Shown here: positions 55,332 to 64,000 of the stretch, in pieces
Numbering within the stretch: position 1 is the stretch's first letter
Layout of the letters: the number at the start of each line of letters is the position of its first letter
Assembly (NCBI RefSeq): GCF_002148795.1
Contig: NZ_MPOB01000002.1
Span: forward strand, 248,001-312,000
DNA: 64,000 bases
Direction: 5' to 3'
Origin: Oceanibaculum nanhaiense
Lineage (GTDB): Bacteria > Pseudomonadota > Alphaproteobacteria > Oceanibaculales > Oceanibaculaceae
Position numbers and translations under genes: made by a program
Notes under the pieces: generated by a model
Told to the model about the DNA's origin: nothing
The model's input: only the letters and a program-made list of their open reading frames with translations
The model's database searches: none

Positions 55332-55855
55332 GGCTCAGCCTGCCATGATTGTGGGCAGGGGGGCGGGCGTGGCGGGAGCCATTGCGCAGTGTGCTTTGGG
55401 GGCCAGCTTTTGGGTCGGGCGATTCATCGCGCGATCAAAGGCGATAACGCGGCATCTGTCCAGTGGGAGGGGGATGCCCCCCTCTTCTGTCGTCACCCTC
55501 GGGCTTGACCCCCATGGGCGTACTGGGGGTCCAGGGGCGGTGCCCTGCCTGAAACGCCTCAGCCCGTGGCCCCTGGATGCCCGGATCAAGTCCGGGCATG
55601 ACAGTTCTGAGAAGTAGCCACCAACCCGGTCATTGCGCACCGCCGGCTTCGAGAAATCTGAGACCAACTTCCAGAAACGGCGGCTGGGTGCGCGGAAAGA
55701 GAGGGGGGCTGGAGGAGGCCAAGAGTCCCTTTTTATCCAAAATTACACTCTATGATCGCATTTTATATATTTTATACTATCTTTAAACCTGACATAGGAA
55801 ATTTGATCAAGAAATAGGTTCCATGCGGTGTGCTGTTGGGCAGCGGGAGGGAAAT
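55332..55855. other. Gene-free region between trkH and the orphan gene
   Basis: The left part is GC-rich and holds the second extragenic palindrome (55492-55602). The right part (about 55735-55830) is strongly AT-rich, with TATACT at 55773-55778 as a possible -10 box but no good -35. No gene is supported. Confidence 0.6.
55492..55602. repeat. Alphaproteobacterial extragenic palindrome, copy 2
   Basis: The right unit (55575-55602, starting GGATGCCCGG and pairing around ATCAAGT) matches the unit at 28174-28201 at 27 of 28 positions. The left unit starts GTCACCCTCGGGCTTGACCC and is more diverged. The centre carries an extra hairpin (GACCCCCATGGG...CTGGGGGTC). It marks the left side of the region holding the orphan gene. 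Confidence 0.82.
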
Positions 55856-56848
55856 ATGGCGTACAGACCAATTCCGTGGAAACGCAACTTGAATAAGTTG
55901 CCGTCTGCGATCTCAAGATCTTTGGCTAGGATTGAGACTAACCTTGTGGCGGTAGCAGCGACGAAGTTGATTCGACCTTCCGAAATCGTCACAACGTATC
56001 GTCACCTTTCTTTTCCCGTACAGGTTGGAGAGACGGAAAACGTGCTGCCGCCTCTCGATATGGGAAAATACTCAATGCGTAACCAGCATGGCTGGGAGGT
56101 TGTGCGACGTGATCTTCCCATGATCACAAAGACTTACCATTGGGAGACTCCGAACTTCGGGGATGCGTCAACATATGGAACGCACTTGCACTACCAAGAT
56201 CGCGAAGTTTACCAGCGGGAATTCCACCAACCTCGAATGTACAGATTGACGGTTGAGATGCTTCGAGCGCGCACTGAAGGAGACAATCCAAGCGCCTATA
56301 GAATTGCCGTCGATCATCAGCTTGATCGCGCAAATCCCGTTTTCGAGCAGGAACTTATGTTCATGCTTAATCTATTGCAGGAGAACGTGGGTGCCGTCGG
56401 TGTGTTCGCGAGTGATGCCAGCAGAGAAGATTATCTAGGAACGCTTCATCTCGATTGGCAGATATTCCCTCCCGGCACACAGGCCGACCTAGTAAGAAGG
56501 TTGATCGGCGGACGCGCTGTTTCTCGAGAGGAAGAGGCAACTGTCACGGATCGTGTGGCACTCTTCTCGCGACTACAGCCTCGGGCCTTCCTGAAGGGAA
56601 CAGGTGGGCTTAATTCTTACGTTGGCGCACAGTACGCGGATGATCTGGTGGTGTTCGAGAACACCCGATACGGTAACGCGCTCTACATCCTCTACGACAA
56701 TTGGGAGGAAATTTCACAACGCTCACGACTAGAATTGCTACGCGGGACGGATGCGAATTTTGATCGCATACTCCACACGCAAGGATGGAAGAAAGCATTC
56801 CTTAAGGTTCTACAGCGTGAGAAGCGTCGTCGTGGAATTCGAGACTAA
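55856..56848 (+). CDS. Orphan protein of unknown function
   Basis: This 330-residue protein is not recognised. It is AT-richer than its neighbours, with mixed codon use, suggesting recent gain. It has no signal peptide or membrane segment. The middle (about 130-190) reads like a helix-rich domain with EQELMFMLNLLQENVGAVGVF. The C-terminal third has a dense, conserved-looking pattern: DDLVVFENTRYGNALYIL, YDNWEEISQRSRLELL, FDRILHTQGW and a basic tail. I choose ATG 55856, five bases after GGGAGGG; ATG 55823 would add 11 residues. No partner gene lies beside it. Confidence 0.7.
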   Translation: MAYRPIPWKRNLNKLPSAISRSLARIETNLVAVAATKLIRPSEIVTTYRHLSFPVQVGETENVLPPLDMGKYSMRNQHGWEVVRRDLPMITKTYHWETPNFGDASTYGTHLHYQDREVYQREFHQPRMYRLTVEMLRARTEGDNPSAYRIAVDHQLDRANPVFEQELMFMLNLLQENVGAVGVFASDASREDYLGTLHLDWQIFPPGTQADLVRRLIGGRAVSREEEATVTDRVALFSRLQPRAFLKGTGGLNSYVGAQYADDLVVFENTRYGNALYILYDNWEEISQRSRLELLRGTDANFDRILHTQGWKKAFLKVLQREKRRRGIRD

Positions 56849-57024
56849 CGCTAAGAGGAAGAAACATGGGCCCCGAAATTTAGTGCTCGGTCAATTTGAA
56901 AGCCTTTATTGGGAGGCGGGATGATTTTCAGGAAGTAATAAACGGGTTGGTGTGGTCGATATTTAGTGATCCGAATGAATATAGCTATCTATGATCTAGA
57001 TATTCAGATTAACTTGTCTTCCCC

Positions 57025-57921
57025 TCACCCCACCATCTCATCCTTCCTATACCCCTGATAATAGAGCAGGGCCGTAAGGTCGGTGTGGTCCACGCGGAAG
57101 CGGGCCTCGGCGGCCACGATGGGCTTGGCGCGGAAGGCCACACCCAGCCCGGCGGCTTTCAGCATGGCGAGGTCGTTGGCGCCGTCGCCCACCGTCACGG
57201 CGGCCTCCGTGCCGATGGCCAGTTCGGCGGACAGCTCGTTCAGCGCGCGCAGCTTGGCGTCGCGGTCGAGGATCGGCTCCGCCACCGTGCCGGTCAGCAC
57301 GCCATCCTCCAGGTTCAGCACATTGGCGCGGTCGAGGTGGAAGCCGCAGCGCTCCCGCACCCGGCCGGTGAACCAGGTGAAGCCGCCCGACACCAGCGCG
57401 GTGTGTGCGCCGTGCTGCCGCATGGTCTGCACCAGCGTGCGCGCGCCTTGCGTCAGCTCAAGCTGCGCATAGGTCTTGTCCAGCGCATCCGCCGACAGGC
57501 CCTTCAGCATGGCGACGCGCTCGCGCAGCGCGGTGGCGAAATCGATCTCGCCATTCATCGAGCGCGCGGTGATCGCGGCGATCTTGTCCTTCAGCCCGGC
57601 ATAAGCCGCCAGCTCGTCCAGCGTCTCGCTGGTGACGATGGTGGAATCCATGTCGGCCAGCAGCAGTTTCTTGCGCCGCCCGTCCGGCTTCTGTATCGCC
57701 ATATCGACAGGCGCACCGGCGAGGCGCGCGCGCAGGGCGGCTTCCGCCTTCGCGGGGTCATTAGCCTCCAGCGCGATGTCGAGGGCGGTGCCCTCGGCCA
57801 GCCAGTCGCGGGAGAGGGCGCTGGCGCCGGCTTCGGCCAGGGCGGCTTCTGCGGCGTCGATCAGGGCGGCGTCGAGCGACTGGCGGGCGGGGTCGGCAAT
57901 CAGGGTCAGGACGAAAGACAT
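57025..57921 (-). CDS. serB: Phosphoserine phosphatase
   Basis: This 298-residue HAD-family enzyme makes serine from phosphoserine. The catalytic DMDST is at 90-94 (nucleophile Asp90, acid Asp92), the second motif is ALVSGGFTWF, and the metal-binding GDGANDLAML is near 245. An N-terminal ACT-like region (about 1-75) precedes the HAD domain, as in other SerB proteins. I start it at ATG 57921, which has AGGA five bases upstream; the long open frame before it is the antisense of miaA. It is divergent from miaA. Confidence 0.94.
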   Translation of the reverse strand: MSFVLTLIADPARQSLDAALIDAAEAALAEAGASALSRDWLAEGTALDIALEANDPAKAEAALRARLAGAPVDMAIQKPDGRRKKLLLADMDSTIVTSETLDELAAYAGLKDKIAAITARSMNGEIDFATALRERVAMLKGLSADALDKTYAQLELTQGARTLVQTMRQHGAHTALVSGGFTWFTGRVRERCGFHLDRANVLNLEDGVLTGTVAEPILDRDAKLRALNELSAELAIGTEAAVTVGDGANDLAMLKAAGLGVAFRAKPIVAAEARFRVDHTDLTALLYYQGYRKDEMVG

Positions 57922-57987
57922 GGGGTTCCTCATTAAAGGCACGCGCTTATCTAGCCCCCCGCGCGCGACAGGAAAAGGGAAGATACG

Positions 57988-58956
57988 ATGACGGCTTCCG
58001 GGACTGGCCCTGTCATTGTCGTCGCCGGGCCGACCGCCAGCGGCAAGTCGGCGCTGGCCATGGAGATCGCCGAGGCCTTCCGGGGCGTCGTCATCAATGC
58101 CGATTCGATGCAGGTCTATGCCGATCTGCGTGTGCTGACCGCGCGACCCTCGGAAGCGGAGGAGCGCCGCGTGCCGCACCGTCTCTATGGCGTGCTGGAT
58201 GGCGATGAAAAATGCTCGGCCGGGCGCTGGCGCGAGCTGGCGCTGGCGGAGATAGCGCGCGCCCAGGCATCCGGCCTGCTGCCGGTGCTGTGCGGCGGCA
58301 CCGGCCTCTATCTGCAGACGCTGATGCGCGGCATCGCCCCGGTGCCGGCGGTGCCCGCCCATTTCCGCGCGGCGGCGACGGCGTTGCATGCGCAGCTCGG
58401 CGGCCCCGGCTTTCACGCCCGGCTGGCGGAGCGCGACCCGGTGATGGCGGCGCGGCTGCACCCCGGCAACACGCAGCGCCTGATCCGCGCCTGGGAGGTG
58501 CTGGAAGCCACCGGCCGCTCGCTGGCGGAGTGGCAGGAAGCACCGCGCACAGGCGCTGCGACCGGCCTCGACTTTCTCTCTTTCACCCTGCTGCCGGCGC
58601 GCGACGCGCTCTATGCCGCCTGCGACGGGCGCCTCATGCAGATGGTGGAAGCGGGTGCCTTGGAGGAGGTGCGGGCGCTGGTCGCGCGCGGGCTCGACCC
58701 GGCGCTGCCGGTGATGAAGGCGCTGGGCGTGCGCGAGCTGGCAGCCCATATAGCAGGGGAGCTAACGCTGGAGGATGCCATCGACCGGGCGCAGCGCGAG
58801 ACGCGGCGCTATGCCAAGCGGCAAATGACCTGGTTCCGGCACCAGATGGTGGATGCCATGAGGATCGAGACCGGTTATGGCGCGAAATATTCGACAAGCC
58901 CCAGAGATGAAATCTTTTCGAAAATTCGTCAATCTGGGTTGACCGCGCGGGTTTGA
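57988..58956 (+). CDS. miaA: tRNA dimethylallyltransferase
   Basis: This 322-residue enzyme adds an isopentenyl group to A37 of tRNAs reading UNN codons. The P-loop GPTASGKS is at 14-21, followed by INADSMQVYADLRVLTARPS, the GGTGLYLQTLMRG substrate region and the C-terminal YAKRQMTWFRHQ tRNA-binding motif. It is divergent from serB and lies 69 bases upstream of ilvB on the same strand. Confidence 0.95.
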   Translation: MTASGTGPVIVVAGPTASGKSALAMEIAEAFRGVVINADSMQVYADLRVLTARPSEAEERRVPHRLYGVLDGDEKCSAGRWRELALAEIARAQASGLLPVLCGGTGLYLQTLMRGIAPVPAVPAHFRAAATALHAQLGGPGFHARLAERDPVMAARLHPGNTQRLIRAWEVLEATGRSLAEWQEAPRTGAATGLDFLSFTLLPARDALYAACDGRLMQMVEAGALEEVRALVARGLDPALPVMKALGVRELAAHIAGELTLEDAIDRAQRETRRYAKRQMTWFRHQMVDAMRIETGYGAKYSTSPRDEIFSKIRQSGLTARV

Positions 58957-58961
58957 CGGTC

Positions 58962-59010
58962 TAGCTTCCGCCCTCCCCTGCGCCGAAAGCGTGGCGCGGA
59001 GCCTTTTTGT
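58962..59010 (+). terminator. Terminator- or attenuator-like hairpin between miaA and ilvB
   Basis: GCGCC (58980-58984) pairs with GGCGC (58993-58997) and an outer, imperfect pairing of GCTTCCGCC with GGCGCGGAGC is possible; CTTTTT follows at about 59003. It may end miaA transcripts or attenuate ilvB. No branched-chain-residue-rich leader ORF is visible in front of it. Confidence 0.35.
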
Positions 59011-59025
59011 GACCGCATCCATGGG

Positions 59026-60825
59026 ATGAGACAGATGCCGACCGACATGACGACGACCGAGCCCCAGGAGGAGATGAGCGGCGCTGCACAGCTGCTGCGC
59101 GCCCTTGAGGATCAGGGCGTCGAGGTTATCTTCGGCTATCCCGGCGGCGCGGTCCTGCCGATCTATGACGAGATTTTCAAGAACAACCGCATCCGCCACA
59201 TCCTGGTGCGCCACGAGCAGGCCGCCGTGCATGCGGCGGAAGGCTATGCGCGCTCCACCGGCAAGACCGGCGTGGTGCTGGTCACCTCCGGCCCCGGCGC
59301 CACCAATGCGGTGACCGGCCTGACCGACGCGCTGATGGATTCGATCCCCATCGTCTGCCTGACCGGCCAGGTGCCGACGCATCTGATCGGCAATGATGCC
59401 TTCCAGGAGGCCGACACCACCGGCATCACCCGCCCCTGCACCAAGCATAATTATCTGGTGAAGGATGTGCGGGACATGTCGCGCATCGTGCATGAGGCGT
59501 TCTACGTCGCCAGCAATGGCCGGCCCGGCCCGGTGGTCATCGACCTGCCGAAGGACATCCTGTTCGCCAAGAGCCCGTATGGCGGCAAGCCGGACGGAAG
59601 GCTGCACAAGAGCTACCGCCCGCAGGTGAAGGGCGATTCGGCGGCCATCGACGAGGCGGTGCGGCTGCTGGCCGGCGCCAAGCGGCCGATCATCTATGGC
59701 GGCGGCGGCATCATCAATTCCGGCCCGCACGCCTCCGAGCTGCTGACCAAGCTGGTGCGGATGACCGGCTATCCCTGCACACTGACGCTGATGGGGCTGG
59801 GCGCGCTGCCGGCCTCCGACCCGCATTTCCTCGGCATGCTGGGCATGCACGGCACCTACGAGGCGAACCTCGCCATGTATAATGCCGATGTGATGCTGTG
59901 CGTCGGCGCGCGCTTCGACGACCGGGTAACCGGCAAGCTGACCGAATTCTCGCCGAATTCGAAGAAGATCCACATCGATATCGACCCCTCCTCGATCAAC
60001 AAGAATGTGCGGGTGGACGTGCCGCTGGTCGGCGATGTCGGCAATGTGCTGGAGGATATCGTCGGCCGCTGGCAGAAGCAGAAGCTGGCGCCCGACGGCA
60101 AGGCGCTGGCTGCCTGGTGGAAGCAGATCGACAACTGGAAAAGCCGCGACAGCCTGAAATTCGGCCCGTCCGACACGGTCATCAAGCCGCAGCTGGCGAT
60201 CAAGCGTCTGTTCGAGCTGACCCGCGAGCACGAGGACGTGTTCATCACCACCGAGGTCGGCCAGCACCAGATGTGGGCCGCCCAGCATTTCCATTTCGAC
60301 AAGCCGAACCGCTGGATGACCTCGGGCGGCCTCGGCACCATGGGCTATGGCCTGCCCGCCGCGATGGGCGTGCAGATCGCGCATCCGGGCGCGCTGGTGG
60401 TCGATATCGCCGGCGAGGCGTCGATCCTGATGAACATCCAGGAAATGTCCACGCTGGCGCAGTATAATTTGCCGGTGAAGGTGTTCATCCTGAACAATCA
60501 GTGGATGGGCATGGTGCGCCAGTGGCAGGAGCTGATGCATGGCGGGCGCTATTCGGAAAGCTATTCCGAGGCGCTGCCGGACTTCGTGAAGCTGGCCGAG
60601 GCGTTCCAGGCGGTGGGCCTGCGCGCCGAACGGCCGGACCAGCTGGATGATGTCATCAGGGAGATGCTGGCGGTCGATCGCCCGGTCATCGCCGATATCT
60701 GCGTCGATCAGAAGGAAAACTGTTTCCCGATGATCCCCTCGGGCGCCGCGCATTACGAAATGCTGCTGGGGCCGGATGACCACGCCGATCAGAAAAACTC
60801 GGAGGAGGGGATGGTTCTCGTCTAG
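59026..60825 (+). CDS. ilvB: Acetolactate synthase large subunit
   Basis: This 599-residue thiamine-diphosphate enzyme makes acetolactate or acetohydroxybutyrate for valine, leucine and isoleucine. The ThDP-activating glutamate is Glu64 in RHEQAAVHAAEGYARS. GGLGTMGYGLPAAMGVQIA precedes the metal-binding segment, which reads AGEASILMN with Glu464 where many homologues have aspartate. NNQWMGMVRQWQ completes the ThDP motif. The first codons offer ATGs at 59026, 59035 and 59047; I keep 59026. It heads ilvB-ilvN-ilvC. Confidence 0.95.
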   Translation: MRQMPTDMTTTEPQEEMSGAAQLLRALEDQGVEVIFGYPGGAVLPIYDEIFKNNRIRHILVRHEQAAVHAAEGYARSTGKTGVVLVTSGPGATNAVTGLTDALMDSIPIVCLTGQVPTHLIGNDAFQEADTTGITRPCTKHNYLVKDVRDMSRIVHEAFYVASNGRPGPVVIDLPKDILFAKSPYGGKPDGRLHKSYRPQVKGDSAAIDEAVRLLAGAKRPIIYGGGGIINSGPHASELLTKLVRMTGYPCTLTLMGLGALPASDPHFLGMLGMHGTYEANLAMYNADVMLCVGARFDDRVTGKLTEFSPNSKKIHIDIDPSSINKNVRVDVPLVGDVGNVLEDIVGRWQKQKLAPDGKALAAWWKQIDNWKSRDSLKFGPSDTVIKPQLAIKRLFELTREHEDVFITTEVGQHQMWAAQHFHFDKPNRWMTSGGLGTMGYGLPAAMGVQIAHPGALVVDIAGEASILMNIQEMSTLAQYNLPVKVFILNNQWMGMVRQWQELMHGGRYSESYSEALPDFVKLAEAFQAVGLRAERPDQLDDVIREMLAVDRPVIADICVDQKENCFPMIPSGAAHYEMLLGPDDHADQKNSEEGMVLV

Positions 60826-60924
60826 GCGCACGGTCCCGCGCCTTCCGCCTTCCCCGACACGCCGCCTTCCGCCCGATCCTTTTACCTACCTGGCCGGACG
60901 GCGGCCCATTCTGGAGCCAGTTTC

Positions 60925-61464
60925 TTGGAAGCCATCGAACGCCATACCATCGCCGTGCTGGTGGATAACGAACCCGGCGTGCTCGCCCGGGTGATCGGCC
61001 TGTTCTCCGGCCGCGGCTACAATATCGAGAGCCTCACCGTCTCCGAGGTCGATGCCGGGCATGGCCTGTCGCGCATCACCGTGGTGACCAGCGGCACGCC
61101 GATGATCATCCAGCAGATCAAGGCGCAGCTCGACCGGCTGGTGCCGGTCCACCGGGTCGCCGACCTGACGGCGGACGGGCCGCATGTCGAGCGCGAGCTG
61201 GCGCTGATCAAGGTCGCCAATACCGGCGAGGACCGCATCGAGGCGCTGCGAATCGCCGATACCTTCCGCGCCCGTGTGCTGGACAGCACGCTGGCCAGCT
61301 TCACCTTCGAGCTGACCGGCACCGCCGGCAAGCTAGACGCCTTCATCAATCTGATGGTGGCGCTGGGCGAGGTGGAGGTATCGCGCACCGGCGTGGTCGC
61401 GATTGCGCGCGGCAGCAACATCGCCATGGGCCTGCAGCGCGATACCACGGCGAACGGCATTTAA
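60925..61464 (+). CDS. ilvN: Acetolactate synthase small (regulatory) subunit
   Basis: This 179-residue regulatory subunit has an N-terminal ACT domain (HTIAVLVDNEPGVLARVIGLFSGRGYNIESLTV, about 6-38) that binds valine, and a C-terminal domain that contacts IlvB. It appears to start with TTG 60925 (codons TTG GAA GCC), with GGAG nine bases upstream; no in-frame ATG lies near. This matches the usual IlvH/IlvN N-terminus. It lies 99 bases after ilvB. Confidence 0.93.
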   Translation: MEAIERHTIAVLVDNEPGVLARVIGLFSGRGYNIESLTVSEVDAGHGLSRITVVTSGTPMIIQQIKAQLDRLVPVHRVADLTADGPHVERELALIKVANTGEDRIEALRIADTFRARVLDSTLASFTFELTGTAGKLDAFINLMVALGEVEVSRTGVVAIARGSNIAMGLQRDTTANGI

Positions 61465-62544
<1,080 letters not shown>

Positions 62545-62576
62545 TCCCGGTCTTCCGGTCCGGTACGGAAAATGCG

Positions 62577-62602
62577 AGGGCCCGGGCACCGTTCCGGGCC
62601 CT
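62577..62602 (+). terminator. Terminator after ilvC
   Basis: A perfect 9-bp stem (AGGGCCCGG / CCGGGCCCT) with an eight-base loop lies 32 bases after the ilvC stop. Only TTG follows, so termination may be helped by other signals. Confidence 0.7.
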
Positions 62603-62711
62603 TTGCCGTTTCCGCATGGCCGGGTTTACTGGACAAAGCCGCGCCCGGCTTTAATTATTGAATGGAATGACGGTAGGCGGCGCCACGGATCGCCGTACCC
62701 GGAGATGAGCC

Positions 62712-63104
62712 ATGTACAAGCAGACCACCCGATCGATCAGCGTTACCGTGCGGCCGGTCTATCTGGAGGACCAGTCCACCCCGTCCGACAATCACTATGT
62801 CTGGGCCTATCAGGTGAAGATCGAGAATGAGGGCAGCGAGACGGTGCAGCTGCGCCGCCGCTTCTGGCGCATCACCGACGCGCTGGGACGCACGCAGGAG
62901 GTACGCGGCGACGGCGTTGTCGGCGAGCAGCCGGTGCTGCGTCCGGGCGAAAGCTTCGAATATACCAGCGGCACGCCGCTGGCCACGCCATCGGGCATCA
63001 TGGTCGGCGCCTACACGATGGAGGCCGGGGATGGCAGCCATTTCGACATCGACGTGCCGGCCTTCTCCCTGGACAGCCCGCATCAGCCGGTGCGGCTGAA
63101 TTAG
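62712..63104 (+). CDS. apaG: ApaG-family protein
   Basis: This 130-residue single-domain protein has a fibronectin-like beta sandwich. Family stretches are [66 protein letters not shown] and DIDVPAFSL. ApaG is linked to Co/Mg resistance and Ap4A metabolism, but its biochemical role is not settled. It stands between ilvC and folE on the same strand. Confidence 0.93.
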   Translation: MYKQTTRSISVTVRPVYLEDQSTPSDNHYVWAYQVKIENEGSETVQLRRRFWRITDALGRTQEVRGDGVVGEQPVLRPGESFEYTSGTPLATPSGIMVGAYTMEAGDGSHFDIDVPAFSLDSPHQPVRLN

Positions 63105-63293
63105 GCCATATACGCAGCGAACCATTCTTCGGTTCATGGGTTACTGAAAAATAAAAGTTTTTCTTCATGTGCGCTTGAAGGGCCGGGACAGGGCGCCATT
63201 TCGAGAGAATGTGAACGAGATGCCGTCTGCCAGCGTGCGTCATAGTGCGACTGCCCCGGCTCTAGCGGCGACCATGACCCGAAAAGGGATGCC

Positions 63294-63983
63294 ATGAACG
63301 AGAACAGCATGAAGCCGCTTCCGGGGGCATCCTCCGGCGCGGGGCCGTCTGGAGATGCCAGCCGGCTGGGGCTCAGCCCGTTATCCTCCGGGGAGGAGCG
63401 GCCGTCTCGCGAAGAGGCGGAGGCGGCGGTGCGCACGCTGCTGCGCTGGAGCGGCGATGACCCGGCGCGGGAAGGACTGCTGGATACGCCGAAGCGCGTC
63501 GCCAAGGCCTATGAGGAATGGTTCGGCGGCTATACGGTCGATCCGGTCGAGATGCTGAAGCGCACCTTCGACGAGACCGATGGCTATGACGAGATGGTGC
63601 TGCTGCGCGATATCCGCTTCGTGTCGCATTGCGAACATCACATGGCCCCCATCGTCGGTCGCGCCCATGTCGCCTATCTGCCGCTGAACCGCGTCGTCGG
63701 AATCTCCAAGCTGGCCCGCGTGGTGAACGCCTATGCCAGGCGCCTGCAGATCCAGGAGCGGCTGACCGCGCAGATCGCCAACACCATCAACGATGTGCTG
63801 GAGCCCAAGGGGGTGGCGGTGGTGATCGAGGCCGAGCATGGCTGCATGACCTCACGCGGGGTGAACACCCATGGCACCACGATGGTCACCAGCCGGATGC
63901 TGGGTGCCTTCCGCGACGATGCCAGCACGCGCCGCGAGTTCCTGACGATGATCGGCAATCCGCACAGCGCCGTCGCGCTGTAA
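63294..63983 (+). CDS. folE: GTP cyclohydrolase I
   Basis: This 229-residue zinc enzyme opens GTP to dihydroneopterin triphosphate for folate synthesis. Zinc ligands are Cys113 and His116 in HCEHHMAP and the cysteine in [11 protein letters not shown] (about 184). The C-terminal [13 protein letters not shown] is typical. A Gly/Ser-rich N-terminal extension of about 40 residues is probably disordered. The gene is intact and ends 17 bases before the right edge of the window. Confidence 0.95.
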   Translation: MNENSMKPLPGASSGAGPSGDASRLGLSPLSSGEERPSREEAEAAVRTLLRWSGDDPAREGLLDTPKRVAKAYEEWFGGYTVDPVEMLKRTFDETDGYDEMVLLRDIRFVSHCEHHMAPIVGRAHVAYLPLNRVVGISKLARVVNAYARRLQIQERLTAQIANTINDVLEPKGVAVVIEAEHGCMTSRGVNTHGTTMVTSRMLGAFRDDASTRREFLTMIGNPHSAVAL

Positions 63984-64000
63984 ACGCGCTGACCGCATAA

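Noticed and set aside
57922-58749. Upstream extension of the serB open frame
   Set aside because: It is antisense to miaA, while ATG 57921 gives a normal SerB N-terminus.
58902-58956. Short leader peptide for ilvB attenuation (MKSFRKFVNLG frame)
   Set aside because: It lies inside the miaA 3' end and has only two branched-chain residues in its 11 codons, so it is not a convincing leader.

Overview
The window is high-G+C chromosomal DNA from an alphaproteobacterium, most likely Rhodospirillales-like. The evidence is the leuA, mreBCD-mrdA-rodA cluster, a DUF1013/TrcR cell-cycle regulator, DUF2125 and DUF1192 proteins, a fused TRAP permease with a TAXI binding protein, and alphaproteobacterial extragenic palindromes. 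No phage, plasmid, IS element or CRISPR array is visible. The species cannot be named from sequence alone.

Layout. 1-3.8 kb: the 3' end of a CigR-like gene, a membrane cytochrome c, a DUF2125 protein, a ChaC gamma-glutamylcyclotransferase and a DoeB/AstE-type deacylase. 4.1-9.5 kb: a complete family-5 peptide/opine ABC importer (binding protein, two permeases, fused double ATPase), closed by a strong hairpin. 9.5-14.2 kb: an OmpA-like lipoprotein and a YnjBCD ABC system. 14.3-16.2 kb: thpR, cobB and a four-cysteine uracil-DNA glycosylase. 16.2-17.7 kb: an AT-richer insertion coding for a 496-residue Apea-like HEPN protein, a candidate antiphage RNase. 17.7-23.5 kb: UspA, TRAP permease, TAXI binding protein and a class III aminotransferase. 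23.6-34.4 kb: apt, acyl-CoA synthetase, PepF peptidase, ABC1 kinase, GGT-family enzyme, panB-panC and a lipase.

34.5-36.5 kb: a zinc-ribbon/OB-fold protein and an atypical thiolase form a two-gene operon behind a near-consensus FNR/FixK promoter, with tRNA-Lys(CTT) upstream. 36.6-42.2 kb: the rod-shape operon mreB-mreC-mreD-mrdA-rodA. 42.3-44.2 kb: leuA, preceded by a leucine-rich short ORF that could be an attenuation leader. 44.2-49.5 kb: two transporters, trcR, a quinone oxidoreductase, DUF1192 and 3-hydroxybutyrate dehydrogenase. 49.5-50.1 kb: a gene-free stretch with two terminators and a possible small RNA. 50.1-55.3 kb: metY, a hydrolase, a thioesterase, argE and trkH. 55.3-57.0 kb: an extragenic palindrome followed by an orphan AT-richer gene. 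57.0-64.0 kb: serB, miaA, ilvB-ilvN-ilvC, apaG and folE.

Most of the window is housekeeping: branched-chain amino acids (leuA, ilvBNC), pantothenate (panBC), cell shape, and nutrient uptake (peptide ABC, TRAP, YnjBCD). The accessory content is limited to the HEPN gene, the orphan gene at 55.9 kb and possibly the thiolase/OB-fold operon. These, plus the leuA leader, are the best places to look for something new.
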